From Liquidambar formosana (taxonomy: Eukaryota > Streptophyta > Magnoliopsida > Saxifragales > Altingiaceae): 64,000 nucleotides of DNA. Positions 1-11,163 of this stretch are shown here, piece by piece. Both the position numbers and the translations under genes were made by a program. The notes below the pieces were generated by a model. It had not been told where the DNA came from. It searched no databases and saw only the letters and a list, made by a program, of their open reading frames with translations. The stretch's first letter is position 1, and every line of letters begins with the position of its first letter. The stretch lies in the NCBI GenBank assembly GCA_039720395.1, contig CM077831.1, forward strand, positions 19,460,982 through 19,524,981. The letters run 5' to 3'.

Positions 1-1027
1 ATTGTCTAAGGCATTCACGGGTGATTTTAGGCACTTTTACCAAATGGTAGGTGATACCTCTGTTGCAGGATTCTAGTGTGGGTGTCTTGGGTGTGCTTTT
101 TGTCTGTCTTTTTCCCCTTGAGAAATTTGTAATATACATACATATTTATATATTAAAAGACCTAATTGGTCTATGATCCTTTGTTGAAATGCTCTCAGGG
201 TCCTTAAACTTGTATCTATCTGATTGACTTGGACTTTAGGCTTAACGTGTCATAATTCACCAGTAACGCTTGTGTAATTGTTAAACTTGTATCACCCCCT
301 AAATGACTAGATAGGTGTGAGCATAGTTTTCAAACCATATTCATGAGGGAGGTAGTAACTAACTGGAATTTAACAAGGGATAGTCTTCCATGTTTTAAAT
401 ATTTAACAAATAATTTCAATATTTTCATATCTCGAGAGGATCTGAAGATAACATAAGCGAACAAAACCTCAGGTTGAGTTTATCTTTTCAATATTTAAAG
501 GTTTTAAAATCGAGATTCTTGTCAATATGATGAGGAATCCAATCAAGAGTATAATATCTTTCCATTGCATTCACATTTCAGATGTACCAATAAATCAGGT
601 GTACCTCCTCTTTACTTCATAAATCACATATTAGAAGCATGGAAATGGAGGGTTTGCTCTCCAGGAGAAAAAAATTGACTATTTTTTTTTTTTTTCTTTT
701 ACAAAAGTTACTACCTTATAGCATGCATAAGTATGGATATGAGTGATATGTACACTATAAAGGCATTTCATACCTCTTATGTGTTTATTCTAGGAATTTT
801 GTCATCAACGTGCAAATTTTTTTATTTTATCATGTATGCATTGATATGGAGATGTGCAACAAAACATAGTTAATCTTCTTCTTCTTGCGGTTAATTTAAA
901 AGTGATTAAGGGCATTATATGTCTCAATTCTTGGAGAATCCTAATCACTACATTAGGTGCCTCCAGGTTCTCTACAACTATTAACAATGTCTTTTCCTGT
1001 GCCTGTGTGCATTATCCTTTTACATAT
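1..1027. other. Intergenic DNA, no gene seen
   Basis: AT-rich sequence with no convincing coding stretch on either strand. It has a run of about 17 T near 680-696 and several short ATG-rich frames that end quickly. No RNA gene, repeat unit or transposon end was recognised here. Confidence 0.5.
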
Positions 1028-1345
1028 TGTTGAGAAGTTTCACATCCCACATCGATTAAATATCGAGTTTGACAAAGCTTCATATACTTGTTTGGGCCCT
1101 CTATTTATAAGCTTAGGCTTGTAGGTTGGAAACTTAACATGGTATCAGGGCATGTTGTTCTTGGGCCTATTGAGCCTATATTTGTTGCCCACAGGCCCAT
1201 TATTATCTTGTTAGGCTTGCATGTGAGGGGTAGTGTTGGGAAGTCTCAAATCCCTCATCGATTAAATATCGAGTTTGACATAACTTCATATGCCTGTTTG
1301 GGCCCTCCACTTATAAGCTTAGGCTTATAGGTTGTAAACTTAACA
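1028..1345 (+). mobile_element. TRIM-type miniature LTR retrotransposon, copy 1
   Basis: Two direct LTRs of 112 bp (1028-1139 and 1234-1345) start with TGTTG and end with CTTAACA. Directly after the left LTR comes TGGTATCAGGGC (1140-1151), one base off the usual initiator-Met tRNA primer-binding site. A purine-rich tract (GTGAGGGGTAG) precedes the right LTR. The flanks CATAT (1023-1027) and CATAC (1346-1350) fit a 5-bp target duplication with one change. The 94-bp interior has no coding capacity, so the element depends on enzymes from another retrotransposon. Copies 2 and 3 lie at 44282-44710 and 56722-57222. Structure is read directly; the TRIM class follows from its size and parts. Confidence 0.9.
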
Positions 1346-2808
1346 CATACAAAATGTGATGTAGACTAAGTGCAAATTAGGGCACTTGGAATATAAGACC
1401 AAATAAGACAAAGGCTTGAAAGGGAATGTCTGTTCAGAAATTTATTGTTGTTAATATTGGATCAATCTCCAGAGTTCATGTTTTTTAGTTCCTTGTCAAA
1501 AGTTAGGAAGTATTTTCTGTAGCCTGGTTCAACAAACAAAGCCACCCTTGAATGTAACGTGATAATGTAATGATAGTTATTTTGAGGCTTATATTCCATT
1601 AGACGATTCTAAGCATTGAAATTTTCTGCTTTTATATCACCCGAATATTTTTGAAACTCTGCCTCCATGTTTCTGGCTTACTTTCGCACTGCCAACCTCA
1701 GTCCTAGAAAAAGAGGGATTGTGTAAAGTTGGCAACTAGAGCAAAACACAAGTCGCATAACTCTCACATAACTCGCACCTCATGAGCATAGAATCTTGAA
1801 AATTGAAACTGGCCCCAAGTCGTTGGGGTTTAAGGCTCCATTGAATTCATATTATTTACGTGTTTTTTTTTAGATGTAACAAGTTTTTGGTGAGATTAGC
1901 ACCTTTAAATTGGCTTGGTCTTGAAATTTGAGTTGATGTATTGGCCTCTACTATACTCAATTCAATATTTCTTGAGCTTGTCTTTGCATCAAATTGAGTT
2001 GTATCTATCTGTTGATGTGTTTCCACTTGATTCTAGACATTGATTCCATTTCCATTGTGTATTGGAAATGTTTCCCTTTTTTTCATTTATTGAAACTGAT
2101 TTTTGAAATAAAGCTTTGAATCATGTTGGTAACGTGATTATTTATAGCAAATCTGGCATGCATTCTAATGCGTAATATTCCAATTCGCTAATACAGCCAG
2201 TAAAGTAATTTCATAGGTACTTTGAACATTTGTAACTTTATCCTTCCTCATATCAAATTGTTGGTTCTTGTTCAATTAGTAACTTCATATATATCGGGAA
2301 AATTCATTATTTTTGTGCATGTGAGTACAAAAGAATACTTATATATCTACCTCCAAATCGCACTTGATAATTTCTTAGGTGAATCATGGGGTAACGAACC
2401 TTTTTTTATTTATTTTTTGGTAGTGACTTTAACAATGTAATTGCTTGAAGTTGGCAAAGCTATTGTTGCTCAGTGATGCAGGGGTGCCATTTATATGGGA
2501 CAGCTGGGATCAGGGGTTCAGTTCTTATATACCTGTAGCTTTTGCTTTTCTCCATTTGAAAGAGGGGATTTAACTAGAACTTTGGCACTTCGAATATCAT
2601 TTCAGTGTTGAAAAACATAATTGCATTAGTTTTAGAACACTAAAAATGTTACACTATGGGCTTGGTGCACATGGCTTCATTGGAGGGCCTGGCTGATAAT
2701 TATCATAAGCATGGTTTGTGGGTTTCTTGTTTATGGTTTTTCAGAATAAGGGTTTGAATATATTTAAATGCTTCTTTTTGCTCTAGAGACTTACCCATGT
2801 GAGTATGT
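1346..2808. other. AT-rich stretch without a recognised gene
   Basis: No transposon end or conserved coding sequence was recognised. The frame at 2222-2440 is hydrophobic and AT-driven and is not supported as a gene. If the candidate exons further right are real, this could be intron or 5' sequence of that gene, but no exon could be defined here. Confidence 0.35.
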
Positions 2809-2988
2809 GACTGTTGGCTTTTGAAAAGGCATTATGACACTTTCTTTTTTGATGAGTTCATGGACTTTGCAACTTTTGGACTGGATTGTGGTTACCGCTT
2901 TGATCAAGCCCAATTCTTCATGGACTTAGTTAAGTGGTGTCAGTTTTCTTCTGAGGACATTGAGCTGGTCATGCATTCCAGAAATTGA
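2809..2988 (+). CDS. Candidate coding exon, unidentified
   Basis: A 59-codon frame open to a TGA at 2986-2988 with coding-like amino-acid composition: aromatic and acidic residues mixed, with a run such as DEFMDFATFGLDCGYRFDQ. No family was recognised and no strong splice donor precedes the stop. It could be an exon of a degraded or real host gene that continues to the candidate exons at 3796-3940 and 6786-6949, or a chance frame. No signal peptide or membrane segment is visible. Confidence 0.2.
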   Translation, partial: DCWLLKRHYDTFFFDEFMDFATFGLDCGYRFDQAQFFMDLVKWCQFSSEDIELVMHSRN

Positions 2989-3795
2989 TATGTCTGCCTA
3001 GACGTATGTTAAGGCACTCTGAAATTGCATGAAGCTCCCCCCCCCCCCCCCCTCTTCTTTTCTTTTTTTTTTTTTTTTCCTTTTATTCCCCTGTTCTTCT
3101 AGAAATTTTTGATAATTGTCATATTCAACTTAACTTCATCTTTTCCCGATTCATGCTTTACTGGATAAGAATATTATCCACTAATGGTGTTCCTATGTCA
3201 AATAAGTTTTTTTTTTTTTCTTATTAAAAAAAAATAAAAAAATCTGATGAGTGATGATTCTTACAATCTGAATCTTTGACATTGGGATAATATTTTGGAT
3301 GGTCTGCCCATGTCATAATCTAATCTCAAAGCAGTTATTTACTTGGATTTTGGCCAAACAACAGTTATTGATGGAAAGATATCCCAGAACTGTTATGCCT
3401 TGTTTCTGCTAATGTGGCAGTACATCATCGAGCTTGTCTTTTTTAAGAAAATTGATTTTGTGACAAATGTGAAAGGATAAAAAAGTTAGTCCTGCTCTAT
3501 CATGATTTTTCCTTTTTAGTCGACAATGGGAATGGATTTTCTCATGTTTGTCCCATGGCATTTGCAGACAGTTAATTAGTATGAACAAGCAAAACTGCCA
3601 TAATATTAACAGAAACATTTGAATGTTGACAAAGTTATAATTTGAATAACATTTTGGCTGTTGTCATACTCTTCCTGTGTGCATGTGCATGTGCCTGCTG
3701 CTTCGTACATTACTGTCCTGCATAGCCATAGGCACAACTTGGTGGGATTGAGATCAGACTTACCAGGTGGGGTGTTGGTATCATCTAAGCAATAG

Positions 3796-6700
3796 GGCAA
3801 TGGTAGCATGAAGGCAGTGGTATCATCCAAGCAAGAAGGCAGCGGTTTGCCCAAAGGGCTTCCTTGTTATCCAAAAAAGCATGGCTTGGCATCACAGCAT
3901 ATTCTGTGGCTGCACATAAATAGTCACTATCCAGAAAGAGGTAATTCTTTTCTTGGTTTTCTATAATTTAGACATTAACATTATTATTATTATTTTTTTT
4001 TGTAATTCATGAGTTACAATGGAGTTCTGCTCATTTTTCTTTTGTTTTCTAATCTATAATTAATTTGTTTATATGAACTCTTTTTTCTTGTGTTTTGTTG
4101 GAGACAAAAAAATCAAGGGCTTTCTCATTTAAGGGGATAGAAATACTAATTGTTCTCCTCGAGTTGCTAATGGTCACAGAAGGGTGAGCTTCATTGGGAA
4201 ATTGATGGTAAATGGTGTGCTTGTGGATGATGAGGAGATTTTTTCCAAGGAGATTGTGGACTACTATGAAAATCTTTTTTCATGAAGAGGAGAGAAGGTT
4301 GTTTCTTGATGGGTTGGACTTCAATTCAATCAACCATGGAGATATGGAGGGGTTGGAGAAGGAGTTTGAACTTTGAAGAAGAAGAGGCATTTGAGGTGGT
4401 AAATTCTTTAAATGGGGATAAAGTGCCCAGGCCGGATGGGATGTCTTTTGCTTTTTTCACGAGTGTTGGTGTGTGATAAAGGAAGACCTTATGAAGGTAT
4501 TTGAAGAATTCTTTGATGGGGCCAAATTTGAGTAGAGTTTCAATGCTACATTTTTTGCACTTATCCCTAAGAAAGGGGAGGGCGTTGAAGTGAGGGATTT
4601 TTGTCCTATTGCCCTTCTTGGAAACGTGTATAAAAATATTGCTAAAGTTCTTGTGGGAAGATTAAATAGGGTTGTGGGAGGCATTGTGTCTTCCTCTCAG
4701 TTCGCATTCATCAGAAGGAGACAAATTGCAGATGTGGTTTTTATTGCAAATGAATGTGTCGACTATAGAGAAATTATTAGTGAGTTGGATTTGTTGTGTA
4801 GAGGATCAAATCTTCCACTGGTAGCCAACAATATCGATTTCAGTCCTAAAACCAGAAATTGATATTGAAAAGGCTTATGACCATGTGAATTGGGATTTCT
4901 TCTTACATTTTCTTGGTAGAATGGGTTTGGTGAAAATGGAGAAAAGCTGGATTGTGTGGCGTATTTCAACCCCTTCCTTTTCGGTTCTAATTAATGGCTC
5001 TCTGCAAAGTTTCTTTCATAGTTCTGGAGGATTGCGTGAAGGAGATCGACTTTCCCCTTTTATTTTTAATTTGGTAATGGAAGCTTGGACTAGATTAAGT
5101 TTTAAAGCTAATGAAGGTGGCTTGATTGGAAGGTTTTGAGATCAAAGAGGGAGGCGAGGGGGATGGTTGCTGATGATGCTTTGATTTTTTGTGGAGTGGG
5201 AAGGAGCAACTTAGAATTCTTCATTCTGTCCTTTGTTTTGAAGCTGTTTTAGGGTTGAAGGTGAATTTAGGTAAAAGTGAGTTGATCCCAGTGGGGAGGG
5301 TGGAACATGTGGAGAGTTGGTACCCAATCCTAGTTTTAAGGTTGGAAGTAGGTCGGTTACATATCTAGGACTTCCCTTGGGTTTGCTTTTTGAGGAGAAA
5401 GAGTGTTTGGGATCCGGTGAATAGAAAGGTTGAATGAAGAGTCAAAGACTTACTAGATGGAAAAAAGGTTATCTTTAAAAAGGCAGGAAACTAACTTTGA
5501 CCTGTAGTACTTTGGCTAGTGTCCCAACTTATTTTCAAGATTCCAACTTTTGTGCCCACTAGAATGGAAAATTTTCAAATGTATTTTTTATGGAATGGCA
5601 TGGGAGATGAAGTATCATCTAGTGGATTTGAATTCGGTTTGCTTATCAAAAAATGTGAATGGTTTGGGCATTGGATCTCGTGTACATGAATCAAGCTCTT
5701 TTTGGTAAATGGCTTTGGAGGTTCAGAATGGGTGACCAAAGTTTATGGAAAAAGGTGATAGTGTTGTGGAATATCGGGTTAGTAGTGGGGGGATGGTGGT
5801 TTAAGGAAATCAGGGGTTCTTATGGAAGGGATCTGTGGAAGGCAATTATGCATGATCTGGATAATTTTAAGGAGATTCGATTTAAGGTGGGTGAAGGTGG
5901 GAGAGTTGAATTTTGGAAGGATGTTTGGTGTGGTGACATTTCACCTATGGTGGGATTTCCTCATTTGTTTACAGAAAAAGGAAGCATGGTGAGGGATGTT
6001 ATGGTGTTGGTAGGAGGGGGGTGTGGGGGGGGGGGGGAGGGAGAAGAAGGTGTTGTGCATTGGAATGCCACTTTTTTCGGATGTTTCAATGATTTTGTAG
6101 ATAGAGTGTGGCGGATTTGTTTTAAAGGTTATATGAATTTAAGATTTCTTGGGAGAATGATTCCTTGATTTGGCAAAAAGATTGGAAAGCGTTATTCTTG
6201 ATGAAATCTTATTTTTCAATTGTGTCCTATTGAAGTGTTTTACCCTGCTAAAAGTATTTGGTTGATCATCTCTTCGAACATTGTTTTGTGGCTTGGAATT
6301 TGGGGACATTCATCTTTTCATTTATTTGAGGTCCAATGGGCTCTTCTTTTGAGGTGGATGAAGGCAGGAAGTAAAGATGCAAAGATTTGTAGGGACAATG
6401 ATACCGCAGGCCCTTTTTTTGATGTCTTTGGAAGCAAAGAAACTTAAGAACTTTTAAAGGAGTGGAAGCTTCTCTTGTGGAGTTAAAGTTAGTTTTTGTT
6501 AGAGTTCTTTTTGTTGGTATTATAGCCTTATAAAGTCAGTGCTCTGACTTTATGGTAATTAGAAAGCTCAACTGGTGAACTTTAGCGCATGTGAACATTG
6601 AATTGCTGTGAGACAATATGCTTGCCACTGGTTCTTCATTTTAGTTCATACATTTTCATATTTGTTTGATGCATTAGAGTGGGTTGTTGGAGGGAAACAT

Positions 6701-6949
6701 AGGTAGGATCCTACCCGCAAAATTTCTTTGTCAAATTGATGATGTTATTTCACATCTTGTCTTGATGATCAAAAACTTTTGGCAGGAATTAAAGATCGGC
6801 AGAACAATGGGCAGATTTGTTCGGAGGTTGATCTTAGCACGAGTGCTGATGTACATTCGGATAAGCCATTAGCTCAGTGCCTCAGTCCAACAGGATTTAA
6901 AACAGAGCGAGTCATGTCAAGGCCTTTGTCGGTAGCCCATTGCTGCTAG
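3796..6949 (+). CDS. Candidate last two exons of an unidentified host gene (3796-3940, 6786-6949)
   Basis: Exon A runs from an AG acceptor at 3794-3795 to a donor AG/GTAATT at 3941 and is open for 48 codons plus one base. Exon B begins after ..TTTTGGCAG at 6786 and is open to TAG (6947-6949), with a polar S/T/D/N-rich sequence ending SVAHCC. Exon A leaves one base and exon B supplies two, so they join in phase. The 2845-bp interval between them is a GT-AG intron candidate that holds a dead LINE. Family unknown. The reading rests on phase, splice signals and composition only; the acceptor of exon A has a poor pyrimidine tract. A pseudogene or chance frames remain possible. Confidence 0.25.
4090..6450 (+). 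pseudogene. Degenerate LINE (non-LTR retrotransposon) reverse transcriptase
   Basis: Pieces of a plant L1-type polymerase lie in order in changing frames. A linker ([17 protein letters not shown]) sits near 4165-4205; the GDK-PxPDG motif near 4415-4440; a RPI-like block with [15 protein letters not shown] and [13 protein letters not shown] near 4600-4725; [13 protein letters not shown] near 4860-4900; [22 protein letters not shown] near 4990-5070; the catalytic block as ADDALIFC near 5167-5192; LGLPLG near 5370; and a C-terminal zinc-binding-like region around 6220-6400. Several stops and frameshifts separate them, and the first position of the usual YADD/FADD motif reads V/A. No endonuclease domain was seen, so the copy is 5'-truncated and dead. 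It may sit inside an intron of a host gene (3941-6785). Confidence 0.88.
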
Positions 6950-8101
6950 TCAGGCGAATTTGGATTCCAAATAGATACCCAGATAACAGTGAGGTTAAAT
7001 TTGGGTGGGAAACACTTGGGACTCAGGGAGAGAAAAAAAAGGCTACTTTAATATATTTATTAGCGCGATGAATATTCTGCAAAATTTATTTGTAAATTGT
7101 GATAAAATATGGGAAATATTGACTTGAATTTTCAGAAATCAAAATAATTCAGCCAAGGTTTTTCACACTTGGATCAGATTTAGGGTGTGTTTTGCTCTCG
7201 AAAAGTACAATGGAAAAGGGTTCTCAAAGAGTACAGCGGATAAGAAAAGCAGGGGAAACTAGAATACGTTTCTGTGTTTGGTCCAGGAAGAATGAAAAGA
7301 AAGAAAAATGAATTCTTTAGGAAAGTGAATTTCTTTGTTTGGTTCTTGAGAGAAAGATGAAGACAAAGGAAAAAATGATGATAGTAAAGGGTCTCTAATT
7401 ATCATCTTGACAATGCAACCATAACCCAATATAGCAATATGGCACGGTATTGTGGAGATGTTCAGTCACATACTTTAAATGGCCTTAAATGCATACCAGT
7501 ATACCATATATACATATATCTCTATTTGGCACTATTAGACTATTAGTAGCTGTCCATTTCCTAAAATAGACAAAAAATTTATTTTAATTTATTTTTTGTT
7601 GACACACAAAATATAAATATTAGCAAAAGGGGGTGTAGAAATAGGCCCTCCCATTGACAGATTATGGTTTTTAAAATTTAAAGGACTCCATAATCCAACC
7701 GCAAGGTACAAGGACAACACCTTTATCCAATCCTGATTTGATGCTAAAGTTATAAAAACTCAGCATCAATCTTGATCATTTTAGGAAATAGGCCTTTCGA
7801 TTGAGGTCAATTTGGTCTTTTTAATTGTAACCTTTTTATCTTCAATCTTGGCCGTCTTAAAACCCATTTAAACATCTCAGCACAGTGCTGAGTTTTTAAT
7901 CCGAGCTCCCTCTAATCCTGTCTTACGGAGCCTTTGAGAGAAGCCGCATAGGCTCCACAGAAGTCTACAAATCATAGAATTTGTTGTCAAAAGTTATAAA
8001 TGACATGATGATGTGACGCCCATCTGTATATATTATCAACATAAGTATGGCTGCTACCCTTAACCGAGAGAGTCAAAATAATTGGAGCTTGGAAGAGGTC
8101 G
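6950..8101. other. AT-rich intergenic stretch, no gene seen
   Basis: No coding sequence is supported. The stretch around 7740-7905 has an imperfect inverted pair built on AAAACTCAGCA and TGCTGAGTTTTT, which may be a decayed foldback element, but its ends could not be set. The region near 7190-7340 resembles repetitive plant DNA (phrases such as GTGTTTGGTCC), with no classifiable structure. Confidence 0.4.
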
Positions 8102-8357
8102 GGATATAGGAATTAGATTTGGTGGTGAGTTCATAAAACTTAGCACTATACTAAGGTAATTCACACATTTAAATGAGAGATTAGATAGCTTGAATTAAAA
8201 ATTGAAAATGTGTTATTGAAATGACCAAAATGATTTCATTAGGCAATTTTTTTAACTTTCAATCCAAGCCATTCAATCTCTCATTCAAGGGTGTGGATTA
8301 CCTTAGTATAATGCTGAATTTTATCAACTCAACACCGAATCCAATTCTCAGGATATA
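8102..8357. mobile_element. Foldback MITE with about 100-bp inverted arms
   Basis: The left arm (8109 to about 8208) and the reverse complement of the right arm (about 8250-8350) align over roughly 100 bp with scattered mismatches. Shared blocks include ACTAAGGTAAT and AATGAGAGATT. The element is about 242 bp and is flanked by GGATATA on both sides (8102-8108 and 8351-8357), a likely target duplication. There is no coding capacity. The long arms and small size fit a MULE-like or unclassified MITE; the superfamily is not proven. Confidence 0.75.
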
Positions 8358-9084
8358 TAGAATTTTCTTTTGAGAGGCTATTTCTACAACTTTTTTGGCT
8401 TCATCCATAACCCTCTTAATGTTTTGATTTGACTTTTGAGTTGCTTTTGCATACAACTCAAATAATGCCACAATACCCAATTTACCCTTATTACCTCTCT
8501 CCTCCATTCACTTTCACACAGTGCAATTTTTTTTTTTTAATACCTAATTTCCCATACTACCCTCTTCTCTTAATAACAGAACATAAGGGAAATGTGGAAA
8601 GAGGATAACAATTTCTACAAGAAACTATTTGAAGCTATTGAAAGAAGATGCGACCCTACAGTCGGAAGACAAATCTTGAAATGGTTTTTAATTTTTTGGC
8701 TCCATTGTGAACCTGGCAGTTTAAATGCTTGAGGTTATATGTATATTTTTTTGGATAATCCAAAATGCTTATGAGGTTATATTTGATTTGAATAGAACAA
8801 GAGTTTATCGTAATATTATTGTCTATTTATTTCCTTGAATGTTGATGATGGTAATATTTTTTAGACAACAAAAAATGCTCGTGGTTATTATTGAAATCTA
8901 TGAGCATGCTGTTGTTATTGCTATTTATAATCAATCAATGGGGAAGCTTGCGTGGCCTTCTTGGCTTGATCAACAGGTTGCAAGTGTTACAATGTTGGAA
9001 TTTTTTTGGGTGTTACCATGTAGCCTCGTAATCTCTCTCTTTTTCTTTTTTTTGGGGGGGGGGGGGGGAAGGGGGGTTTCAAAT

Positions 9085-9232
9085 GAGAGATTTTTAATTC
9101 ATTAAAGCACATATGTATTGAGGATCAATGTGTATAAGATTTTTGTTCACTGGTTTGTTCGTTAAAAGGAGAGATTTCCAATTCATTAAAGCACATATGT
9201 ATTGATGATTTTGTTCACTGGTTTGTTCGTTG
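9085..9232 (+). repeat. Imperfect tandem duplication, period 84 bp
   Basis: The unit beginning GAGAGATTT at 9085 recurs at 9169. Both contain AATTCATTAAAGCACATATG and TTGTTCACTGGTTTGTTCGTT; the second copy has a deletion of roughly 20 bp. It lies just right of a G homopolymer (about 9053-9069). Simple local duplication; no gene. Confidence 0.8.
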
Positions 9233-9311
9233 AAGTAGTATATATAATTAGTATGTTAAGCTAAGAGGATTGCTCTATTAAAAGAAAGTGGCAATACAGG
9301 AATTTAGGTAA

Positions 9312-11058
9312 AAAAGAAAAGGGTAAAATGCAAAAAACCCCCCTCTATTATTACCCATTTTGAAATATACCCCCCCTAAAAAAAAATCATGCAACAAACC
9401 CCCCATATTATTCCAGGGGGAACACCATTAACAGCGAGGTTGAAAGACTATTTTACCCTTGTACGGAAAAATATTAAAATATTAGTTTTTGATATTTTAA
9501 AATGGTTTTTTAAAAATATAGAAAAAAATACATTAAAAAAAAAGAAAGAAAGCAAGGTTGCTGGCAATGGAGATTTTCCGGCGACCCTTCCTTCTTCATC
9601 CACTGTGCACACCAATCACAACCATAACCCACAGCCCTCCCTTCTTATCATTACCACTGGCACGATTTCATCACCGACAAAGACGAACTCCATATTTTCC
9701 GGCAACGAGCATCAAATCCAATGAAGGGTCCATACCTTCCATTCCCAATCAAACCAGCGATGGATCGCGATGGAGAAGCTCCACTTTTCCGAGGATAAGC
9801 TCCCAATCAATCCAGCGAATTCTTTTTTTTTTTTTTTTTTTTCTCTCCAAAAGCTCCACCCGTTGCACCGCACCACACCTTGTCTTGCTAGTCCTTCTCT
9901 ATCCGGCCACCTTCCGCCAAATCTGACAGTGGCAGCGACGAAATTACAGTGTCAGTGATGGCAAGAGGCAGTGCCAAGCGGTGCCGATGTGGTTGATCAA
10001 AATAGTCGTCGCCAATGCTGGCCGAGAAAAAAATATATCCCCCAAACCCGTTGTGGTTGATCATAGGAGAGAGGGCATATCGTGCAGGGAGGGAAAGGAG
10101 GGAGAAAAAGCCGGTGGAGAAAAAAAAAAGGAAAAAAGAACTCACCTGCAACCACCACCATTGATCCCATGCTCCCTCTATTCATTACAGATTTAAATTA
10201 AACTAGCCAGAACCCCACGAGATTGGATACCCATAATTGGATCGATTCACGCATGTGCTTATATGATCGTGAGAAGAGGGTTAGTGATGGGGTTGACAGC
10301 AACAACAAGAAGGAGGGCCACGACAATCGAGATCCAACGCTGCAAATTGACAATCTTCGGCTAAGTTCCTAACGGACTAAGCTTAAAGCAAAATAGGGTC
10401 GATTTATTGATCTGGTTAAGGTGTAAAATGTGCCATCAGGTGATGGAGGGTCTTGACGACAATCTTCCTACTGCAGTCTGTTGTTCTCGTTGATGAAAAT
10501 TTTCAACGATGCCCATTGGAGGCCATAACCAAAACCCCTCGACAAAGCCTTCATCATTAACGGGAAGAGCAGAGACTTCAGCTTAGGGAAGAGCAGATCG
10601 ATATCTATAGTGGGAGTTGTGAGCACAATTAACGGTGGTTTATGGCTTCTTCTATGACGCCATTAATGTGGGGTTTGCCCTTTCCTCATCTTCGTTCCTT
10701 TTCTCAGGTGGAAGCACAATGGCGGCAGTAGTCACAGGTAACAGGAGCGGCGATGGCGACAGAGCACTATCACGTGAGAGGCATGTGAGGGAAGAGAGGA
10801 AAAGAGAGGGTGAGATCAGATTAGGTCAACTATTTACTTTAGTCAAAAGGTATTTTAGTCATAAAATGATGCTAATCATATCACGTGCCAATCACGTGAT
10901 TAATTTCCATTAGTTTCCCTAACGGCAGCTGGATGGAGGGGGTTTTTGTCAACCCCACATAATATGGGGGGTTTTTTGCATGGTTTTTTTTTAGAGGGGG
11001 GGATCTTGCAAAATGGGTAATAATAGAGGGGGGTTTTTGCATTTTACCTAAAAGAAAA
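9312..11058. mobile_element. Long-TIR, MULE-like non-autonomous DNA transposon
   Basis: The left end (9321 onward, GGGTAAAATGCAAAAAACCC) is mirrored by the right end, which finishes GCATTTTACCT at 11049. The inverted repeats extend for about 90-100 bp and share the blocks CCCCCCTCTATTATTACCCA and ATGCAA.AAACCCCCCATATT. AAAAGAAAA stands on both sides (9312-9320 and 11050-11058), a possible 9-bp target duplication of the Mutator type, though in A-rich DNA. The 1.7-kb interior is richer in GC and CT than its surroundings and holds short frames (9558-9926, 10635-10913) that look like scrambled captured gene pieces. No transposase was seen. The right end stops 115 bp before the LTR element at 11164. 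Confidence 0.75.
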
Positions 11059-11163
11059 AGAAATACTACATTGTGTGAAAATGGATGGAGAGGAAATGTA
11101 ATAAGGATAAATTAGGTATTTTAGCATTTTTTGAGTTTTTTTATAAAAAAACAAAATAAAAGT

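Noticed and set aside
1140..1151. TGGTATCAGGGC as part of a tRNA gene
   Set aside because: It is the primer-binding site of a TRIM; there is no cloverleaf around it.
5659..6168. 169-codon frame as an independent gene
   Set aside because: It is the C-terminal part of the decayed LINE polymerase and lies in line with the other reverse transcriptase blocks.
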